DNA from: an uncultured bacterium
GTDB taxonomy: Bacteria > Verrucomicrobiota > Kiritimatiellia > CAIVKH01
Length of the DNA: 32,467 nucleotides
Assembly: GCA_937958885.1 (NCBI GenBank)
Contig: CALGMT010000026.1
Coordinates: 1-32,467, forward strand
Reading direction: 5' to 3'
The notes under the pieces are model-generated. The model had not been told where the DNA came from and searched no databases. It saw only the letters and a program-made list of their open reading frames with translations. Made by a program: the position numbers and the translations under genes. Position 1 is the first letter of the stretch. Each line of letters opens with the position of its first letter. Below, one piece after another: positions 28,135-32,467 of the stretch.

Positions 28135-31100
28135 GCGAATCTACACCCAGAATCGGACAGCAGAGCGACTTGACGCTGGAGCAAGCGCGCGAGCGGTTGA
28201 CGCGAGCCCGCGGCCGCCGCTATTGGCGCAGTTTGGAGCAGCTCGCGACCTCCGACGGATTTCAGTCGATGCTGGAGCGCGAAATGCCCCGTCAAGCGGC
28301 TGCCGTTGCCGACTGGGATCCGATCGACCGGCGTGAATTCATGCGCCTGATGGGCGCTTCTCTCGCGCTGGCGGGCCTCACGGCTTGCACCAAGCAGCCG
28401 GAGGAAAAAATTGTACCGTATGTGAAGGCCCCTGAAGACGTCATTCCCGGGAAGCCGTTGTTCTACGCGACCTCGTTTGTCCACGGCGGCTTTGCCTATG
28501 GCGTGCTGGCAGAGAGCCACATGGGGCGCCCGACCAAGATCGAAGGGAATCCCGAGCATCCCGCGAGCCTCGGCGGCACGAATGCGTTTGCTCAGGCGTC
28601 GGTCCTGCAGCTTTACGATCCCGATCGATCGCAGGCGCACATGTACCTCGGCCGGCAGGGCACGTGGGATCAATTTGCCCGCCAGCTCGAGATTGAGATG
28701 GTGCCGCTTCAGCTCTCGCAAGGCGCGGGGCTCCATATTTTGACGGAAACCGTAACTTCTCCGACCCTTGCGGCGCAAATCCTGGCCCTGTTGGAGCGAT
28801 TCCCCAAAGCGAAGTGGCATCAATACGAGCCGGTCAACCGCGACAACGCGCTCGCGGGTGCGGAACTGGCCTTCGGCGATACGGCCGCTACCCGGCATCA
28901 TTTCGACAAAGCCGCGGTCATTCTCTCGCTGGACGCGGATTTCTTGGGGCGCGGACCCGGACACGTGCGATACGCGCGCGATTTCGCGGCGCGCCACTCG
29001 CCTCTCGCGGCGGAAGGGATGAGTCGTCTGTACGCCGTGGAAAGCAGCCCGTCGATTACAGGCGGCCAAGCCGACCACAAGCTGTCCGTGCGCGCGAGCC
29101 GGGTCGAACACATCGCGCGCGCGATCGCGCGCGGCCTCGGCATTGATGCGGCTCCCGGCGAAACAGGCGGACACGAGGCGTGGATTGAAGCGGCTGTGCG
29201 CGACTTGAAGCAGCATAGAGGCGCCGCCCTTGTCGTCGCCGGCGACAATCAGCCTCCGGTCGTTCACGCCCTCGCGCACGCGATGAACGATGCGCTCGAT
29301 GCGTTCGGCAAGACGGTCGAGCTGATCGCGCCGGTCGAGGCCGTTCCGGCCAAACAATTCGCATCCATCAAGGAATTGTCCGACGATATGGCGTCAGGCT
29401 CGGTGAATTTACTGGTGATTCTCGGCGGAAATCCTGTGTACACCGCCCCGGCCGATTGCAATTTCGCCGAGGGGCTGAAGAACGTCAAACTGGCGGTTCA
29501 TCAGAGCCTCTATCGCGACGAGACCTCGCGCTTGTGTCACTGGCATATCGCCGCGACGCACTATCTGGAGGAGTGGAGCGACGCGCGGGCGTTTGACGGC
29601 ACCGCATCGATCGTGCAGCCGCTGATCGAGCCGCTGTACGGCGGACGTTCCGCTCACGAAGTGATGTCCGCGCTGCTCGGCCGAGCGGGCCGAAAGGGGT
29701 TGGAGCTCGTGCAGGACACCTGGCGCGAACGCTCCGGCGCGGGCGACGGGTTTGAAAAAGAATGGCGTCGCTGGCTACATGACGGCTTCGTGCCCGGCAC
29801 CGCCTCGCCGGCCCGGAAGCTCAAGGTCAAGCGCGGCTTCGCGAGTGAAGCGCCCGCAGCCCGCGCGTTGACGCCGAACGACCTCGAGCTGATGTTCCAG
29901 CCGGACCCAGGGACGTGGGATGGACGCTATGCCAATAACGGTTGGCTTCAGGAAATGCCCCGTCCGATGACGCAGATCGTGTGGGACAACGCGGTGTTGA
30001 TGGCGCCGCAAACGGCCGCCTATCGCCGCCTTCGAAATGGGTTTGTGGTGGAGCTCCAATTCGCGGGCCGCACCGTGAACGCGCCCGTCTTCATCCATCC
30101 CGGGCATCCGGAGGACTCCGCGACGGTCTTCATGGGGGGCGGCCGCACGCATGCGGGTCGCACGGGCAACGGAGCCGGTTTCAACGCGTTCGCAATTCGC
30201 ACGAGCGATCAGCCGTGGATTGCGCTCGGCGCGGCGCGCGACACCGGCGCAACCCGCGACGTGGTTACCACGCAAGAGCATCATCAGCTCAGCGAGCCGC
30301 ATCACGAGCGCATCTATCGCGCCGCCACGCTCGCGGAATTCAAGGCAAATCCCGACTTCATCAAAAAATACGACGAGTTCGGCCAAACGCCCCCCTCCAT
30401 TTATCCCGGCTTCGACTATTCGAAGGGCAATCAGTGGGGGATGGTTGTCAACCTCAATGCCTGCATCGGCTGCAACGCGTGCGTGGTCGCCTGCCAGTCG
30501 GAGAACAACATACCCGTCGTCGGAAAAGACCAGGTCAAACGCGGGCGCGAAATGCACTGGATTCGCGTGGACCGCTATTTTGTCGGCGACCCGATGAACC
30601 CCGAGGTCGCGCTCCAGCCCGTGGCCTGCATGCACTGTGAAAATGCCCCCTGCGAAGCCGTTTGCCCCGTCGCGGCGACGGTGCACAGCCGGGAGGGGCT
30701 GAATCAAATGGTGTACAACCGATGTGTGGGAACGCGGTACTGTTCCAACAACTGTCCCTACAAGGTGCGCCGGTTCAATTTCTACAAATTCGCCGATCAC
30801 ACGACGCCGAGCCTCAAGCTGCAACGCAACCCTGACGTCACGGTTCGCGCGCGGGGCGTGATGGAAAAATGCACGTTTTGCGTCCAGCGCATCAGCGAGG
30901 CGCGCATCGAGGCGAAAAAGAAAGGGCGCCTGGTGGATGTGCGCGCGGATGGACTCCAGACCGCCTGCCAGCAGGCGTGTCCGACAAAAGCCATCGTATT
31001 CGGCGACATCAACAACCCGGACGACGACGTGGCGAAACAGCGCGCGCTCCCGTTGAATTACGGCATGCTGGTAGAGTTGAACACGCGACCGCGCCTTACC

Positions 31101-31178
31101 TACCTGGCGAAGGTCCGCAACCCGAATCCCGAGCTTGAGCAACCCGCCGCCGCGGCGGCGCACGGGGGGCATTCCTGA
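28131..31178 (+). CDS. actB: Alternative complex III iron-sulfur/molybdopterin-like subunit ActB
   Basis: The largest extracytoplasmic subunit of alternative complex III, 1015 residues. After a charged N-terminal stretch there is a Tat-type [10 protein letters not shown] motif and a hydrophobic run ending LTAC, which fits a lipobox. The middle is a molybdopterin-oxidoreductase-like domain; ActB proteins keep this fold but lack the cofactor. The C-terminal part is a ferredoxin-type module beginning [11 protein letters not shown] (778), then [26 protein letters not shown], and CTFC with the later CQQACP. That matches the four clusters of the family (three 4Fe-4S, one 3Fe-4S). The ATG at 28131 overlaps the actA stop as ATGA, better coupled than the open frame from 28122. 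Its TGA overlaps the actC start. Confidence 0.95.
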   Translation: MSESTPRIGQQSDLTLEQARERLTRARGRRYWRSLEQLATSDGFQSMLEREMPRQAAAVADWDPIDRREFMRLMGASLALAGLTACTKQPEEKIVPYVKAPEDVIPGKPLFYATSFVHGGFAYGVLAESHMGRPTKIEGNPEHPASLGGTNAFAQASVLQLYDPDRSQAHMYLGRQGTWDQFARQLEIEMVPLQLSQGAGLHILTETVTSPTLAAQILALLERFPKAKWHQYEPVNRDNALAGAELAFGDTAATRHHFDKAAVILSLDADFLGRGPGHVRYARDFAARHSPLAAEGMSRLYAVESSPSITGGQADHKLSVRASRVEHIARAIARGLGIDAAPGETGGHEAWIEAAVRDLKQHRGAALVVAGDNQPPVVHALAHAMNDALDAFGKTVELIAPVEAVPAKQFASIKELSDDMASGSVNLLVILGGNPVYTAPADCNFAEGLKNVKLAVHQSLYRDETSRLCHWHIAATHYLEEWSDARAFDGTASIVQPLIEPLYGGRSAHEVMSALLGRAGRKGLELVQDTWRERSGAGDGFEKEWRRWLHDGFVPGTASPARKLKVKRGFASEAPAARALTPNDLELMFQPDPGTWDGRYANNGWLQEMPRPMTQIVWDNAVLMAPQTAAYRRLRNGFVVELQFAGRTVNAPVFIHPGHPEDSATVFMGGGRTHAGRTGNGAGFNAFAIRTSDQPWIALGAARDTGATRDVVTTQEHHQLSEPHHERIYRAATLAEFKANPDFIKKYDEFGQTPPSIYPGFDYSKGNQWGMVVNLNACIGCNACVVACQSENNIPVVGKDQVKRGREMHWIRVDRYFVGDPMNPEVALQPVACMHCENAPCEAVCPVAATVHSREGLNQMVYNRCVGTRYCSNNCPYKVRRFNFYKFADHTTPSLKLQRNPDVTVRARGVMEKCTFCVQRISEARIEAKKKGRLVDVRADGLQTACQQACPTKAIVFGDINNPDDDVAKQRALPLNYGMLVELNTRPRLTYLAKVRNPNPELEQPAAAAAHGGHS

Positions 31179-32467
31179 TGTCGGCGACCGCACAAGATCC
31201 GAATATCGGCCGCGTCGAGATTCCAGACGTGCTGGACTTGCGCCACACGTACGATAGTGCCACGGACAAGATCAACGGCGTCATCCTGACGAAAAAGACG
31301 CCGGTCCCGATTGCCGTCGCGATGGGCATTTGCTTCCTGCTCGCCGGCCTGCTGTTCATGACGATCGGGCGCCTGTTGACAATGGGTATCGGCATCTGGG
31401 GCAACAACCAGCCGGTCGCGTGGGCGTTCGACATCATCAACTTTGTCTGGTGGATCGGTATCGGCCATGCGGGCACGCTGATCTCCGCCATCCTGTTCCT
31501 GTTCCGTCAAGAGTGGCGCACGTCGATCAACCGATTCGCTGAGGCCATGACGATCTTCGCCGTCATGTGCGCAGGGTTGTTCCCCCTCCTACACACAGGC
31601 CGCCCTTGGTTGGCGTACTGGTTGTTCCCGTATCCGAACGTCATGCAGATGTACCCGCAGTTCCGCAGCCCGCTCATGTGGGACGTTTTTGCGGTCTCCA
31701 CCTACTTCACCGTTTCGGCCTTGTTCTGGTACACGGGACTGATTCCCGATCTCGCGAGCCTGCGCGACCGCGCGAAGAACAAACTCACCAAGATCATTGC
31801 CGGCGTGGCCGCGATGGGGTGGCGCGGATCCGCCCGACACTGGCAACGGTACGACATCATCTATTTGCTGCTCGCGGGCATTTCGACGCCGCTCGTCATT
31901 TCGGTTCACAGTATCGTCGCGCTCGACTTCGCCGTTTCGCAACTGCCCGGCTGGCACACAACCATTTTCCCGCCGTATTTCGTCGCCGGCGCGGTCTTCT
32001 CCGGATTCGCGATGGTGCTCACGCTCGCGATTCCGGTCCGCGCGCTGTTCGGATTCAAGGATTTCATCACGCAAAAACATCTCGACGCGATCTCCAAGGT
32101 CATGCTCGCGACGGGCCTGATCGTGGTGTACGGCTACGCGATGGAGGCCTTCATCGCGCTCGTGTACAGCGCGAATCCGCATGAAGAGTTTCTGATGAAG
32201 AACCGCATGTTCGGGCCCTATGCGTGGAGTTACTGGATGCTGATTCTGTGCAACGCGGTGATCCCGCAGTTGCTCTGGTTCAAACGCATCCGCCTGCACA
32301 CCGGCATCGTCTGGGTCATCTCGATCTTCATCAACATCGGCATGTGGCTGGAGCGCTTTGTGATCCTCGTCACCACGCTGCACCGCGATTTCGTTCCCAG
32401 TTCGTGGGGCATGTATAAGCCGACCATTTTCGATTTCAGCATGTTCATCGGCACCATCGGCTTTTTT
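31178..32467 (+). CDS. actC: Alternative complex III membrane subunit ActC (NrfD-like), partial
   Basis: The frame opens with ATG at 31178, sharing one base with the actB stop (TGATG), and runs unbroken to the window end. It gives 430 residues and is cut before its stop. It is an NrfD/PsrC-type integral membrane protein expected to bind quinol and relay electrons to ActB. After a soluble N-terminus of about 45 residues, the translation shows a long series of hydrophobic helices. These include [43 protein letters not shown] and [18 protein letters not shown], runs typical of ActC and its paralogue ActF. Position directly after actAB marks it as ActC. The usual actDEF genes, often followed by oxidase genes, would lie beyond the window. 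Confidence 0.93.
   Translation, partial: MSATAQDPNIGRVEIPDVLDLRHTYDSATDKINGVILTKKTPVPIAVAMGICFLLAGLLFMTIGRLLTMGIGIWGNNQPVAWAFDIINFVWWIGIGHAGTLISAILFLFRQEWRTSINRFAEAMTIFAVMCAGLFPLLHTGRPWLAYWLFPYPNVMQMYPQFRSPLMWDVFAVSTYFTVSALFWYTGLIPDLASLRDRAKNKLTKIIAGVAAMGWRGSARHWQRYDIIYLLLAGISTPLVISVHSIVALDFAVSQLPGWHTTIFPPYFVAGAVFSGFAMVLTLAIPVRALFGFKDFITQKHLDAISKVMLATGLIVVYGYAMEAFIALVYSANPHEEFLMKNRMFGPYAWSYWMLILCNAVIPQLLWFKRIRLHTGIVWVISIFINIGMWLERFVILVTTLHRDFVPSSWGMYKPTIFDFSMFIGTIGFF

Overview
This is a GC-rich bacterial chromosomal segment with densely packed genes on both strands. I see no rRNA, tRNA, CRISPR array, insertion sequence or phage gene. Three things suggest the PVC group, probably Verrucomicrobiota or Kiritimatiellota: a giant secreted polysaccharide-degrading enzyme full of aspartate-rich calcium-type repeats, an alternative complex III respiratory operon, and a separate PurQ beside a long PurL. 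This taxonomic placement is inference. Few genes have an obvious Shine-Dalgarno sequence, and several have a sigma-70-like promoter whose expected start point lies at or just before the start codon.

Layout. 81-2572: a MATE efflux pump converging on a D,D-carboxypeptidase. 2748-5963: a SWIM-SNF2 helicase. 5999-11367, minus strand: a run transcribed as pntA1, pntA2, pntB, pgl and then an unfamiliar transglutaminase-like protein. It links the proton-driven transhydrogenase to the oxidative pentose phosphate pathway, so NADPH supply is its apparent theme. 11485-12567: a secreted, apparently disordered protein of unknown role. 12571-16360, minus strand: purL and purQ for the fourth step of purine synthesis. 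16476-17555: chorismate synthase. 17661-18290, minus strand: uracil phosphoribosyltransferase. These last two converge on a short AT-rich gap containing nested dyads and a direct repeat.

18484-27255 is the outstanding object: one open frame of 2923 residues. It starts with a signal peptide and a GH13 alpha-amylase domain with all four catalytic regions. Aspartate-rich calcium-type repeats and a sugar-binding-like beta domain follow, then what appears to be a second glycosidase domain of the GH57 type, and finally more calcium-type repeats. Its upstream region carries three AACGTT-core sites of the LacI/GalR operator type around a clear -10 box, which suggests sugar-responsive repression.

27475 to the window end is the start of an alternative complex III operon: actA (pentaheme cytochrome c), actB (molybdopterin-oxidoreductase-like iron-sulfur protein) and actC (NrfD-like quinol-side membrane subunit, cut by the window edge). 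A strong promoter and a leader of about 100 nt that can fold into a branched structure precede it. The cell therefore probably respires with a quinol:cytochrome c (or oxidase) electron transfer complex while degrading alpha-glucans outside the cell.
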